In this document: piece by piece, positions 1 through 10,606 of the stretch
How positions within the stretch are numbered: position 1 is the stretch's first letter
Layout: each line of letters begins with the position of its first letter
Source: JAFDVL01 sp963794955
GTDB taxonomy: Bacteria > Acidobacteriota > Blastocatellia > RBC074
Reading direction: 5' to 3'
Assembly (NCBI GenBank): GCA_963794955.1
Contig: CAWCGF010000022.1
Span: 62,001 to 126,000 of the forward strand
DNA: 64,000 bases
Program-made: the position numbers and the translations under genes
The notes under the pieces: generated by a model
What the model was told of the DNA's origin: nothing
Database searches by the model: none
What the model saw: the letters and a program-made list of their open reading frames with translations, nothing else

Positions 1-1989
1 TTGCATATCAACGGCAGCGGCGAAAATCGCAACGCCTTGTTAGTGAATTCGATGGATGTGACCGACCCGGCAACGGGCCAATTTGGCATGACGATTCCGG
101 TGGATAGCGTGGAAGTGCTGAACGTCTACAAATCCCCGTTTCTGGCGCAGTACGGACGCTTCACGTCCGGCGTTGTTTCGGTCGAAACGCGGCGCGGCGG
201 CGAGAAATGGAACTACGAATTGAACGATCCGTTCCCGGAGTTTCGTTTTCTGCGGCGGCATCTGCGCGGCATCCACTCCGCCACACCTCGTTTGACGCTC
301 AATGGCCCGCTGATTAAGAACAAGCTCTTCTTTTCGCAGGGCATTGAATATGCGCTGAAGAAAAATCGTGTACTTTCGTTGACCTTTCCTGAAAACGAAA
401 CCGTCAATGAATCCGTCAACTCATTTACGCAGCTTGACTACCTTGGCGTGAAAAACCATTCAATCACGGGCACGGTTCACATCGCGCCGCGCCACGCGAA
501 ATTTTTCAATCTCGACTTCTTCAATCGTCGCCCTGTCACGCCGAACTTTGCTGGGCACGATTACACTACGACCTTCATTGACCGCTGGACGTTGGGGACG
601 AACTTGCTCGAAACCAATTTGTCAGTGAAACGCGCCACGCAAGATGTTTGGGCGCAAGGACGCCAGGAAATGTTTTTGGCTCCGACCGGCAACACTGGCA
701 ACTACTTCAACGAGCAGGACCGGAAATCTTCACGGTATGAATGGCAGGAAATCCTCTCACTGCGACCGCTCAGCGCCATTGGTTCGCATAATATTAAACT
801 CGGCTCCGACATTGTCAGAACGCAAAACCAGGGCAGGTTTACGGCGCGCCCAATCAACATCATGAACAATGCCGGGCAACGGCTCAAACGCATTGAGTTC
901 GCAGGCGGCGCTGCTTATGACCGCAAAGACTTGGAAGTGTCTGCCTTCGGGCAAGATCATTGGGTCGTGACGCAAAAACTCGCCGTGGATTTTGGCTTTC
1001 GCGCCGAGCGGCAGAACATTACGGAAACCGAACGGTACGCGCCACGAGCTGGCTTTGCCTGGACGCCGTTTGGCAATCAGCGGACAGTGCTGCGCGGCGG
1101 TTTCGGCTTGTTCTATGATCGCGTTCCGCTCAACGTCTATTCCTTTAGCAGCTATCCCGATCAGGTGATTACCACGTATGGAGCGGGGGGCGCGATTATT
1201 GATGGCCCGCGGCGCTTTTATAACCTAACGGATCAAGCCGCGAAATCCAATTCGCCCTTTATTCGCGGCAAAAGCAGCTTAGGCAATTTTGCCCCGCACA
1301 CTTCCACCACGGTTTTTGAAATTGAACAGCCGATCAATGAACATCTGCGGATTCGTGCCAATTACCAGAAAAGCAATTCAGCAGGGCTGATTTTGGTGTC
1401 GCCCAATATCGTTAACGGGCGCGATGCGTTGGTGTTGAGCGGCAATGGCAAATCGCGGTATCAACAATTTGAACTCACTTCCCGCGTCAGTTGGAAAGAT
1501 GGCCAGCAACTTTTCCTGTCGTATGTTCACAGCCGCACACGAGGCGACTTGAATGAATTCAATAACTACCTTGGCAGCTTCCCCGTTCCCGTCATTCGCC
1601 CGAACCAGTACTCGAATTTGCCGGGCGATTTACCCCATAGGTTTCTGGCTTGGGGGATGGTGAAATTACCGTGGGAATTGCACTGGTCACCGCTGGTCGA
1701 GATTCGCAATGGTTTCCCCTACGCCGTCGTGGACGCGGCGCAGAATTATGTAGGTGTTCCGAATAATGACAAATATCGCTTCCCGAAATTCTTTTCGTTC
1801 GACAGCCGGGTGCGAAAGGATTTCAAGCTTAACAACAAATACTCGTTGCGCGTTTCGTTGAGCGGATTCAACATTACCAACCACTTTAATCCACCATCAC
1901 TGCACAACAATATTGCCGATCCGCAATTCGGCTTGTTCTTCGGGCAAAATTCGCGCCGCATTCGGTTGGATTTTGATGTTCTCTTTTAA
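1..1989 (+). CDS. TonB-dependent receptor, Oar-like, C-terminal part
   Basis: Outer-membrane beta-barrel transporter, truncated by the window edge. The frame is open from base 1, so the TTG there need not be a real start; signal peptide, carboxypeptidase-like regulatory domain and first half of the plug are presumably outside. The visible part starts in the plug (VEVLNVYKSPFLAQYGRFTSG, then GVVSVETRRGG), followed by a barrel of alternating aromatic strands, and ends in an aromatic residue (LDFDVLF), as outer-membrane barrels do. Phrases such as SAGLILVSPNIVNGRDALVL resemble the large Oar-type receptors expanded in Acidobacteriota. The substrate cannot be told; export of oligosaccharide or protein ligands is only a family-level guess. 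Confidence 0.88.
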   Translation: MHINGSGENRNALLVNSMDVTDPATGQFGMTIPVDSVEVLNVYKSPFLAQYGRFTSGVVSVETRRGGEKWNYELNDPFPEFRFLRRHLRGIHSATPRLTLNGPLIKNKLFFSQGIEYALKKNRVLSLTFPENETVNESVNSFTQLDYLGVKNHSITGTVHIAPRHAKFFNLDFFNRRPVTPNFAGHDYTTTFIDRWTLGTNLLETNLSVKRATQDVWAQGRQEMFLAPTGNTGNYFNEQDRKSSRYEWQEILSLRPLSAIGSHNIKLGSDIVRTQNQGRFTARPINIMNNAGQRLKRIEFAGGAAYDRKDLEVSAFGQDHWVVTQKLAVDFGFRAERQNITETERYAPRAGFAWTPFGNQRTVLRGGFGLFYDRVPLNVYSFSSYPDQVITTYGAGGAIIDGPRRFYNLTDQAAKSNSPFIRGKSSLGNFAPHTSTTVFEIEQPINEHLRIRANYQKSNSAGLILVSPNIVNGRDALVLSGNGKSRYQQFELTSRVSWKDGQQLFLSYVHSRTRGDLNEFNNYLGSFPVPVIRPNQYSNLPGDLPHRFLAWGMVKLPWELHWSPLVEIRNGFPYAVVDAAQNYVGVPNNDKYRFPKFFSFDSRVRKDFKLNNKYSLRVSLSGFNITNHFNPPSLHNNIADPQFGLFFGQNSRRIRLDFDVLF

Positions 1990-2138
1990 GCTGGTAGAAG
2001 AGTTGGGAAAACAGATTTCTGAAACTCCTGGCGCTCCCGGCTCGTCCTGAATATGAGGCATTTGGTTGCTGCTCAATAAATTACTAATGGATAACTCCAT
2101 GATTTTTGCCTATCTGGGCGTTCCTCTGATTTTTTTGC

Positions 2139-3971
<1,833 letters not shown>

Positions 3972-4019
3972 AAAAATGGTAGACCGCAATCGTGGTAGTC
4001 AAAAGCATTGCGGTCTACC
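3972..4019 (-). terminator. Rho-independent terminator
   Basis: Perfect 13-bp inverted repeat (GGTAGACCGCAAT at 3978-3990 with its complement at 4007-4019, 16-nt loop). On the minus strand it is followed by ATTTTTT, so it should terminate the secreted-protein gene that ends at 4041. It may also serve the convergent glycosyltransferase gene. Confidence 0.75.
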
Positions 4020-4040
4020 CATTGAGGACGAACCCCAACT

Positions 4041-4997
4041 TTAGAAAACAGGGACTTTCAAAACCACACTGCTGGTGCGCGTACAAGTTAAGCCGCGAAT
4101 TCCAGACCAGCCAGCATTATTGCGCGGCGTTATCAAGATGCCAGCCCCGCCAGCCGTATTAAGCCGTAGGATGCCCGCCGTTCCAGGCGTAATCAGACCA
4201 CTTAATCCGCTGGTACTAAACCCCGCAATGCGCGGGCTGGAATTGGTAATTGTGGCGATGCCTTGACAGCCCCCAAAAATAAAGGCGGAGAAGCTGCGAA
4301 ACACTTCATTCGCACTATAAGCCGCGCCGGTTCCCAATTGTGAGCCTCCTGTTAGGTTTCCCTCATTGATGCTTCCATTCATCCCCGCGAGGACGATGGT
4401 TTGCCCGGGCGCGTCATTCGGACGTTGCACCGAGACGGCGAATCCGGTGGGCATTGCATCCAAAGCGCCGCCGTTAAAGTTCAACGTAAGTTCTGCGCCA
4501 AATGGGCCGCCAGCCGGGCAGATCGGGGTGTAAGCGTTGAAGGCGAGCGCGCTGTAATTGCCCCGCGTTTCACCACTGCCAACGCCAAAATAGCCTGCTG
4601 GAGCTTTCACAAACGCGCTTCCGGTCAAGCCTCCATTCTGCACCACACAACCATTTTGATCTACACCCACAACCAGTAAATAACCCGTTTCAAATGGCAC
4701 GTCAAAATACGCCTGCAACGTGATCGTCGCGTTTGGTGTCAGGTAGACAGACGTGTCCGCTTGCGTGCAACTGCTGCCTTCCATGAAATACAGATGCGCT
4801 ATCACAGAACTGGTACTGAGATTGCTAATATTCATAATCGTATCGGCACTCGCACTCACATTGCTGGTGTAATAAGGGAACATCAGCACAGAACCAGTTT
4901 TTTGCTCGCTGGGTTTATTTTGCGCAAGGGCAAGAGTGCCAAACGTAAAGAGTAGTGAGATTGTGAGTAGGCTTTTGAGCCAGGAAACTAACTTCAT
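4041..4997 (-). CDS. Secreted protein of unknown function
   Basis: I do not recognise a family. The 318-aa product has a clear signal peptide (MKLVSWLKSLLTISLLFTFG, cleavage near ALAQ) and then a Ser/Thr/Gly/Asn-rich body with alternating beta-type segments and few charges. Motifs include VLMFPYYTSN near the mature N-terminus and two Cys-containing loops, suggesting a beta-sandwich surface or periplasmic protein. The start is the ATG preceded by GGAGGAATTCGTT; a longer frame reaches 5030 but lacks a ribosome site. The gene is monocistronic, with a candidate promoter at 5120-5147 and a terminator directly after it. Confidence 0.75.
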   Translation of the reverse strand: MKLVSWLKSLLTISLLFTFGTLALAQNKPSEQKTGSVLMFPYYTSNVSASADTIMNISNLSTSSVIAHLYFMEGSSCTQADTSVYLTPNATITLQAYFDVPFETGYLLVVGVDQNGCVVQNGGLTGSAFVKAPAGYFGVGSGETRGNYSALAFNAYTPICPAGGPFGAELTLNFNGGALDAMPTGFAVSVQRPNDAPGQTIVLAGMNGSINEGNLTGGSQLGTGAAYSANEVFRSFSAFIFGGCQGIATITNSSPRIAGFSTSGLSGLITPGTAGILRLNTAGGAGILITPRNNAGWSGIRGLTCTRTSSVVLKVPVF

Positions 4998-5119
4998 AAC
5001 GAATTCCTCCCAAGTAATTAGTCGCAACAATTGCTCAGATCAGCAAGTGAACGTGAGGGAGCAATAGGATCTTCAATAACGTAAATTTTCAGGCAGTGAT
5101 TTCGGGGATTGATGTGCGC

Positions 5120-5147
5120 AGTGTACCATCGAACAAAACAAAATCAA
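5120..5147 (-). promoter_or_regulatory. Sigma-70-like promoter for the secreted-protein gene
   Basis: On the minus strand TTGATT, a 16-base spacer and TACACT lie about 120 bases before the start at 4997. Found by eye; the spacing fits a housekeeping promoter. Confidence 0.4.
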
Positions 5148-5272
5148 GCCCTAAAATGTATGAATTGAGGGGGTTATGGTTTAATTATGTTTGCTGAGTT
5201 CTAACACTACCGCAATTTGCTTGCGACTTTTCCAGTGTTGTCTAGACTTTCCATTTCCCGCCTTGTACTCTC

Positions 5273-7063
5273 TTGCCGCAAGCAATAAAACATCCCCAAA
5301 TGCAAAATAGTCAGGGACAACGAACAATCACTAACGGCTTATCAGGAGCGCGGTGGCAACTGTTTGCGTGCGACGAGGCTGCCTTGCAACGCTTGCAGCA
5401 GGAAACCGGTGAGCCGTTGCCCTTGTTACGCTGCTTGCTGAATCGGGGGCTAAATGAAGGCCGGCAAATTCAAGACTTTTTGCAGCCTGATTTTACCCGA
5501 CATCGGCATGCGCCCGCATTGTTGCGGGATATGACGCACGCCGTCGCGCGGCTGCGGCAGGCGATCATGAAGCGTGAGCGCATCTTGATTGTGACCGACT
5601 TTGATGTGGATGGGACGACTTCCAGTGTCATTCTTTCCAACGCCCTCAAGCTGATCGGCGGCGATTCCAGTCTGGTTTCCTGTTACGTGCCAGATCGGTT
5701 TACGGAAGGCTATGGCCTCTCCTCCGCTATCGTCGAAAAGGCTGCTGCTGAAGGGTATGGGGTGATTCTGACAGCCGACATTGGGATCAAATCGCACGCT
5801 GAAGCGCGCCTGGCCCATCAGCACGGCATTGACCTGATCATCTGCGATCACCATTTGCCCGATGGCGAGGATGTGCCAGCGGACGCGTTTGCTGTACTGT
5901 GTCCCAAAGGTTCTTCTGGCACAGGCTATCCCAATAAAGACTTGGCGGCCTGTGGCGTGGCCTTGAAATTGGCAGATGCCTTGCTGGAAGATCATCCAAA
6001 ACAAGACCTCATTATTGCTTCATTGGCGAAGTTGACCGCGATTGGCTCCATCGCGGATATGGTAGATGTAAGCAATACCGAAAACCGCGCCATCATCAAA
6101 TTCGGCTTACAGGCGTTGGGGCAGCCCAGCAACAATCCAGGCTTGCGTGCCTTGCTGGAGATTGCACAGGTGAAGCATCCGGTCACGACGCATGACGTTG
6201 GGTTCAAGCTCGGCCCGCGCATCAATGCCGCAGGTCGCATCGCCCATGCGAACACCGTGCTCGCGCTCTTTGCGGCGAAGACCGATGCCGAAGCGCAAGC
6301 CATTGCGCACGATTTGGATAAACTCAATCACGAGCGGCAGCAAATCCAGCAAAATCTCGTCAGTAAAATTTTGTCCGAAGTCGGTGCTATGGAAACAAAG
6401 GATCGCGTCTTGCTTTTCTCCGGCTTCGAAGCGGAAGGCTATCATCGCGGTGTGGTCGGCATTGTCTGTTCCAAGTTGGTTGAGCAAACGGGACGCCCGG
6501 CATTTGCTTGTGCCATCAATGCAGAAGGCCTCGCGCACGGCAGCGCACGTTCGATCAAAGGCTTTCACCTCGTCGAAGCGATGCAGTCGTGTGCGGAGCT
6601 TTTGGAGAAATTTGGCGGGCACCCAATGGCAGCCGGCTTCACCATCAAAGCGGAGCGGCTGGAGGAGTTTCGCTTTCGGCTCAACCGCTATGCGCAAGAG
6701 GTTTTAGGTGAGGAAGAGTTAGGGCGAACCCTGACAGCGGATGCAGAAATCACGCTGGAGGACATCACGCCTGCTTTTATTCAATCCTTAGCACGGTTGG
6801 AACCACACGGCATCGGGAATCCCGCGCCTTTATTTCTGTTGCGTGATGTGCCGCTGCGATCCATCCAGGCGCTGAAAGAAAAACATCTCAAGTTGTATAT
6901 CGGGACGCAGAAGAAAAATCTCGAAGCCGTTTGGTGGCAAGCGGCGCAGCATCAGAGCGCACTCACGCAAGCCTCCGACATCAGTTTGCTCTGCCGTCCC
7001 GAAGTGAACGAATGGAAAGGGCGCGTTACTTTACAATTGAAAATAAGCGACGTAGCAATTTAG
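5273..7063 (+). CDS. recJ: Single-stranded-DNA-specific exonuclease RecJ
   Basis: 5'-3' exonuclease acting on single-stranded DNA in recombination and repair. The DHH phosphoesterase core is intact: metal-binding DFDVDG (residues 109-114), TADIGI (about 167-172), the DHH triad CDHHLPDG (about 190-197), then DHHA1 with GPRINAAGRI and GGHPMAAGF. An OB-fold-like C-terminal part follows. Length (596 aa) is normal. The TTG at 5273 gives the longest product, but the ATG at 5300 is an equally possible start; neither has a clear ribosome site. Convergent with the hydrolase gene ending at 7132. Confidence 0.93.
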   Translation: MPQAIKHPQMQNSQGQRTITNGLSGARWQLFACDEAALQRLQQETGEPLPLLRCLLNRGLNEGRQIQDFLQPDFTRHRHAPALLRDMTHAVARLRQAIMKRERILIVTDFDVDGTTSSVILSNALKLIGGDSSLVSCYVPDRFTEGYGLSSAIVEKAAAEGYGVILTADIGIKSHAEARLAHQHGIDLIICDHHLPDGEDVPADAFAVLCPKGSSGTGYPNKDLAACGVALKLADALLEDHPKQDLIIASLAKLTAIGSIADMVDVSNTENRAIIKFGLQALGQPSNNPGLRALLEIAQVKHPVTTHDVGFKLGPRINAAGRIAHANTVLALFAAKTDAEAQAIAHDLDKLNHERQQIQQNLVSKILSEVGAMETKDRVLLFSGFEAEGYHRGVVGIVCSKLVEQTGRPAFACAINAEGLAHGSARSIKGFHLVEAMQSCAELLEKFGGHPMAAGFTIKAERLEEFRFRLNRYAQEVLGEEELGRTLTADAEITLEDITPAFIQSLARLEPHGIGNPAPLFLLRDVPLRSIQALKEKHLKLYIGTQKKNLEAVWWQAAQHQSALTQASDISLLCRPEVNEWKGRVTLQLKISDVAI

Positions 7064-7131
7064 AAAGTTCTTTTCTGTCTCTCTATGAGTTCGCAGCCAT
7101 TGCATCCGCACGGCTCAGTGCGCTCAGGCTC

Positions 7132-7956
7132 CTATCCCTCAAGCGTTTCAAACCGAGCGAGCGGCACATCGCTTAACACACGACTCCAGTGCTCGTAGTA
7201 TGCGCCTGCCTTACGATATGCGCCGTGCGAGGCTACTACTTTCTTGCAATCCACCACCAAGACTTCAGGGCAGTTGTCTTGGACAATCTTCGGATGTTCG
7301 GGGCCTTTCAACCCCAAGGCTCGATCAAAATGCGGGGCGGAACCGAGGCGATAACCGATCTTGAGCGTATTATCCTTTTCACTGTGATACACGATACAAC
7401 GACGGCATTCCTGCAACGCGTTGTTGAATTCCCGTTTTGGTTCGGTTGACTCATCGTCCACTGCCGGAGCTGTCAACATCAAGTTATCTACGAAGCCATC
7501 AGTGCCAGCGGCTAAGGCTTGTAAGGCGACGCGCGCCCCGAGGCTATGCGTTTGGACGTCAACGGTGCGGGCATTGCGAGAGGCCATCTCTAAAAGGCTG
7601 CGGAAATGTCCGGCTGAACGATTCGCAAAGGGGATGGCAGGAAAGAAGCCCAACGGGGTTTCAAAACCGGGCCAGGTAAATCCCAATACGAGACTGTAGC
7701 CCGTGTCTCCCATCAGCTTCGCATCTATCAGTCCTTTGAGAAGCTCTTGGTAAGATGCGCCTACATTCTTGAGCGGATTCCTGAATCCGTGGACGAGGAT
7801 CAGGACGTGCTTGCCCTGCATTTGCTGGGCAAGATTCTTTTCGTCGAGTTCTTCAAATGAATCAAGTTTGGGCAGCAGTGGATAGTTGCGAATTATATTG
7901 TGAGTTGCGAACTGACGACTGTTGGAAAAGTCTTTGCGACAGCTAATTAAAATCAT
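7132..7956 (-). CDS. Alpha/beta hydrolase, DUF900-like
   Basis: Probable cytoplasmic esterase or lipase-like enzyme; no signal peptide is present. The oxyanion motif LILVHGF lies near residue 55 and the nucleophile elbow is THSLGAR (around 140), followed by VALQALA. A late His (ASHGAYRKAG) is in the right place for the catalytic triad. The layout, with a long segment between HGF and the elbow and a GFTWPG strand, resembles DUF900 hydrolases. The ATG is preceded by GAAGGAGGG, which fixes the start. Substrate unknown. Its promoter would lie in the short gap to the SH3-like gene upstream, with which it may be co-transcribed. Confidence 0.75.
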   Translation of the reverse strand: MILISCRKDFSNSRQFATHNIIRNYPLLPKLDSFEELDEKNLAQQMQGKHVLILVHGFRNPLKNVGASYQELLKGLIDAKLMGDTGYSLVLGFTWPGFETPLGFFPAIPFANRSAGHFRSLLEMASRNARTVDVQTHSLGARVALQALAAGTDGFVDNLMLTAPAVDDESTEPKREFNNALQECRRCIVYHSEKDNTLKIGYRLGSAPHFDRALGLKGPEHPKIVQDNCPEVLVVDCKKVVASHGAYRKAGAYYEHWSRVLSDVPLARFETLEG

Positions 7957-7998
7957 GGAATTCCCTCCTTCTGACTAACCGAGTTGGCGGACTGTAGC

Positions 7999-8976
7999 CT
8001 AGCGATAATGCTTCTCGTACTGTGCGAGCAGTTGCAGTAGCTTGGCTTTCTTGGGTTGCGTGACCTTGGCTAGGTTTGTCCGCATTTGAGCAATCGCGGC
8101 TAAGGCGACTTTGCGGATTTGCTGATCTTCTTTGGAATTGCCTTTGGGCGTCGCCACGTTCTTCATCTGTTCGTTGATGCTTTGCAGTGTTTGCAGCAAA
8201 TCATCCAGGGCTTCATTTACGTGTTTGCCCGCCGGATAGAGTTGCAGATATTTACCCTTCGTATGGTTGGAATACATCGTGGCACACGTGTCGTCGCCTT
8301 CGCATTCGCCGGGCAAGGGCTGTGTCGCAGCTTCCCACGCGATGGTTTCGGCTATGGGCAAATCGGCGTATTTCTTTTGCAGATTCCACAACTTATCGGC
8401 CTTAACCAACCACACACCACCAGGTTCACTGTAGACGGCATGGACCTGGTTGGCCTTGATGAAGCGTTGATATTCAGGCTGCTGCAACTTATCCGACTCG
8501 ATGTTATTGAAGGCCTGTTGTAAGGCGATCCAGCGCCAGAGTTCTAATTCCGCGAGTGTGGCACGGTCAGTTATTTCGCTGGTCACACTGACGAGGAAGC
8601 GTGTCAAATCAGCGAACTCGGCAAAACTCGCTTTTTCTGCTTTGACCTTAGTGCGGGCAATGGCCTGGTAAATTTCGCCGCGCCGCTTTTCATCAAAGCG
8701 CGTGAGGAAAACACCGAAGACCCAAGCCTCTTTCCCGTTCGGCAATGCAATGTGATACCAGTAATCATTCTTATCGCCGACCTGCGCCGCGCGTTGTTCG
8801 TTATCCAATTGCTTGAGTAATGTGCCGATGGGTAAGCGCGCCACCTCTTCGCTACTCGTTGCAGGCGTTGCTCTGGCACGGACGCCGGAGGCGTTGGTGA
8901 GCCAGTGTTGGTTGGTTTGCGCAAAACCGTTGACCGTGAGGAGCATAAGAGCGAAGCGGATAATAGCTAGTAGCAT
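7999..8976 (-). CDS. Secreted protein with N-terminal SH3-like domain
   Basis: Begins with a short signal peptide (LLAIIRFALMLLTVNGFAQ). Residues about 25-95 form a bacterial SH3-type domain: the GVRARATPATSSEEVARLPIG segment is the classic variable-position start of SH3b repeats, and WYHIALPNGKEAWVFG is its closing strand. The remaining 230 residues are mostly helical, rich in Gln, Lys and Ala, with one Cys pair (GECEGDDTCATMY), and match no family I know. SH3b domains usually bind cell wall or mediate periplasmic protein contacts. A 98-bp palindrome fills the gap to the isomerase gene upstream. Confidence 0.7.
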   Translation of the reverse strand: MLLAIIRFALMLLTVNGFAQTNQHWLTNASGVRARATPATSSEEVARLPIGTLLKQLDNEQRAAQVGDKNDYWYHIALPNGKEAWVFGVFLTRFDEKRRGEIYQAIARTKVKAEKASFAEFADLTRFLVSVTSEITDRATLAELELWRWIALQQAFNNIESDKLQQPEYQRFIKANQVHAVYSEPGGVWLVKADKLWNLQKKYADLPIAETIAWEAATQPLPGECEGDDTCATMYSNHTKGKYLQLYPAGKHVNEALDDLLQTLQSINEQMKNVATPKGNSKEDQQIRKVALAAIAQMRTNLAKVTQPKKAKLLQLLAQYEKHYR

Positions 8977-8990
8977 AACGAAAAGAATAT

Positions 8991-9088
8991 AACGCCAGCC
9001 AGTCAGTTTGCAGGGCCTCCCGGCCTGAGCAGTTGTGATTGCTGGATGCTTTGTGTGGGAAGGCCACGCAAACTGATCGGCTGGCGTT
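8991..9088. repeat. Long imperfect palindrome filling an intergenic gap
   Basis: Two arms of about 31 bases (8991-9021 starting AACGCCAGCC, and 9057-9088 ending GGCTGGCGTT) are complementary at about 27 positions around a 35-base loop. It begins eight bases after the isomerase stop codon and ends shortly before the next minus-strand gene. No T-run follows, so it is not a classic terminator; it may be a REP-like or mobile palindrome or an mRNA-stabilising hairpin. Confidence 0.7.
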
Positions 9089-9096
9089 TCCGCCGA

Positions 9097-9936
9097 TCAA
9101 AATTCCAATTTCTTCAAATAGTCCATGCTAATCTTAATGCTTTCCAGCGGCGACATCGTGGAGCGATCCTGTTCGACAAAGTAATATTTCACGCCAGCTT
9201 GTTTGCTCTGGGCAAAGATGCGTTTGAAATCCACATTGCCGCGTCCCAGCTCAACCGTGACCTCTTTGGTGCTGGGATTCATGTCTTTCACGTGGAAGGC
9301 AATAAACCGTCCGGGATACTTGGCGAAGTAGGCCAACGGGTCTTTCCCCGCGAAGGTGATCCAGCCTAAATCCAGTTCAATTTTGACCAGGTTCTTATCG
9401 CACTCAGTCAAGATCAAATCCATCGGAATGATGCCGTCCGTTTCTTTGAATTCAAAATCGTGATTGTGGTAGCCCAGTTGGAGTCCCGCTTTTTTGCAAG
9501 CCGCGCCCGCTTTATTCAAAATAGCGATAGCCTTTTTGTAATCCTCCAGCTTGCGTTCATTCGGCTGCAAGAAAGGGCAAATGATCAGTTTGTGCCCCAT
9601 GATTTTCGCCGTATCAATGGTTTTGTTGATTTCTTTGTCTAAGACCGCTAATTGCACATGCGCCGAGGGAGCCGTGACGCCAAGGCCATCAATAAAGGCT
9701 CTGACTTGCTTGGGGTCTTTGTTGCCATAACCTGCGAATTCAAATTCTTTGTAACCCAGCGCGGCCACGGCTTTGAGCGTTCCCTCAAAATCTTTCGCCA
9801 TTTGTTCGCGCACGGTGTACAGCTGAATGCCAACAGTTTTGATTTGTTTGGCCAACGTCAGTTCCGGCAGCGTAAGCATTGCGCTTCCGGCAGTCGCCAG
9901 CGCAGTGGTTTGTAAAAAGTTGCGACGTGTAAGCAC
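9097..9936 (-). CDS. Exported sugar phosphate isomerase/epimerase-like protein
   Basis: TIM-barrel enzyme of the xylose-isomerase-like family (AP endonuclease 2 superfamily). A Tat-like leader (LTRRNFLQTTALATAG) precedes the barrel, so it probably works in the periplasm. Visible metal-site segments are LGYHNHDFEF, KIELDLGWI, IAFHVKDMN and YYFVEQDRS, giving the expected His/Glu/Asp ligands. The start is a GTG preceded by GAGGAGGAACCTGATC; the open frame upstream to 10029 lacks a ribosome site. Such proteins often act with secreted Gfo/Idh oxidoreductases in oxidised-sugar catabolism, and one is encoded nearby at 11.5 kb. Exact substrate unknown. Confidence 0.85.
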   Translation of the reverse strand: MLTRRNFLQTTALATAGSAMLTLPELTLAKQIKTVGIQLYTVREQMAKDFEGTLKAVAALGYKEFEFAGYGNKDPKQVRAFIDGLGVTAPSAHVQLAVLDKEINKTIDTAKIMGHKLIICPFLQPNERKLEDYKKAIAILNKAGAACKKAGLQLGYHNHDFEFKETDGIIPMDLILTECDKNLVKIELDLGWITFAGKDPLAYFAKYPGRFIAFHVKDMNPSTKEVTVELGRGNVDFKRIFAQSKQAGVKYYFVEQDRSTMSPLESIKISMDYLKKLEF

Positions 9937-10103
9937 GATCAGGTTCCTCCTCAAAGTTTGATAGTAAGTTTCGTGAATATTGCGCAGGTCTAAGCTACTG
10001 CCAGCGCGCGCGGATTGCAACATTGCCAAGGTGAATCTTGAATGCTAGATTGCCGCTGGACGCATAGACACGACAAAGAATACCGAAAAAGAAAGGACTC
10101 GGC

Positions 10104-10526
10104 ATGCTCCGACGAATTACCTCGACACATAAAACCTGGGCGACCGTACCGCTACGGTTGGCACTCGGCATCATCTTCATTGCCCACGGCGCACAAAAAG
10201 TATTTGGCGCTTTTGGGGGACGCGGGCTAAGCGCCTTCATTAGCGCACAGGCTCCGCTGGGGTTGTGGCCTTCGTGGTTGTGGATGGGGGCGGCAGCGTT
10301 GGCTGAATTGGTGGGCGGCCTGTTGGTCTTGCTTGGGTTGTTTACGCGGCTCGGCGCGCTGGCAATTGCCGGGGTGATGGTGACGGTGATTTTTGGCGTT
10401 CATCGTCACGCGTTCTTTGTCAGTCAGGGCGGAATGGAGTTTGCCCTCGCCTGCCTGAGTATTGCGATCACGCTGATTTATTTAGGCGGTGGCAAGCTTT
10501 CGGTGGATGCAAACTTGCGTATGTAA
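10104..10526 (+). CDS. DoxX family membrane protein
   Basis: A 140-residue protein with four predicted membrane helices. DoxX signatures are visible: LRLALGIIFIAHGAQKVFG in helix 1, then LAELVGGLLVLLGLFTRLGA and MEFALACLSIAITLIYLGGG. DoxX-type proteins are associated with respiratory quinone chemistry and thiol or redox stress, but the function of most is unknown. AAAGGA precedes the ATG at good spacing. It is divergent from the isomerase gene and followed by an unrelated methyltransferase 80 bases later. Confidence 0.85.
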   Translation: MLRRITSTHKTWATVPLRLALGIIFIAHGAQKVFGAFGGRGLSAFISAQAPLGLWPSWLWMGAAALAELVGGLLVLLGLFTRLGALAIAGVMVTVIFGVHRHAFFVSQGGMEFALACLSIAITLIYLGGGKLSVDANLRM

Positions 10527-10606
10527 TGCAATTTTTCGGCTGAGAATCCTGGAAAGAGCAGGGGATTGGCAGTCTCCCTCTTTCGGGGCATATGCCGAAA
10601 AGTTGT

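Noticed and set aside
5221..5248. TTGCGA...TAGACT as a recJ promoter
   Set aside because: Both boxes are poor matches and it lies only about 25 bases from the TTG start; kept out for lack of support.
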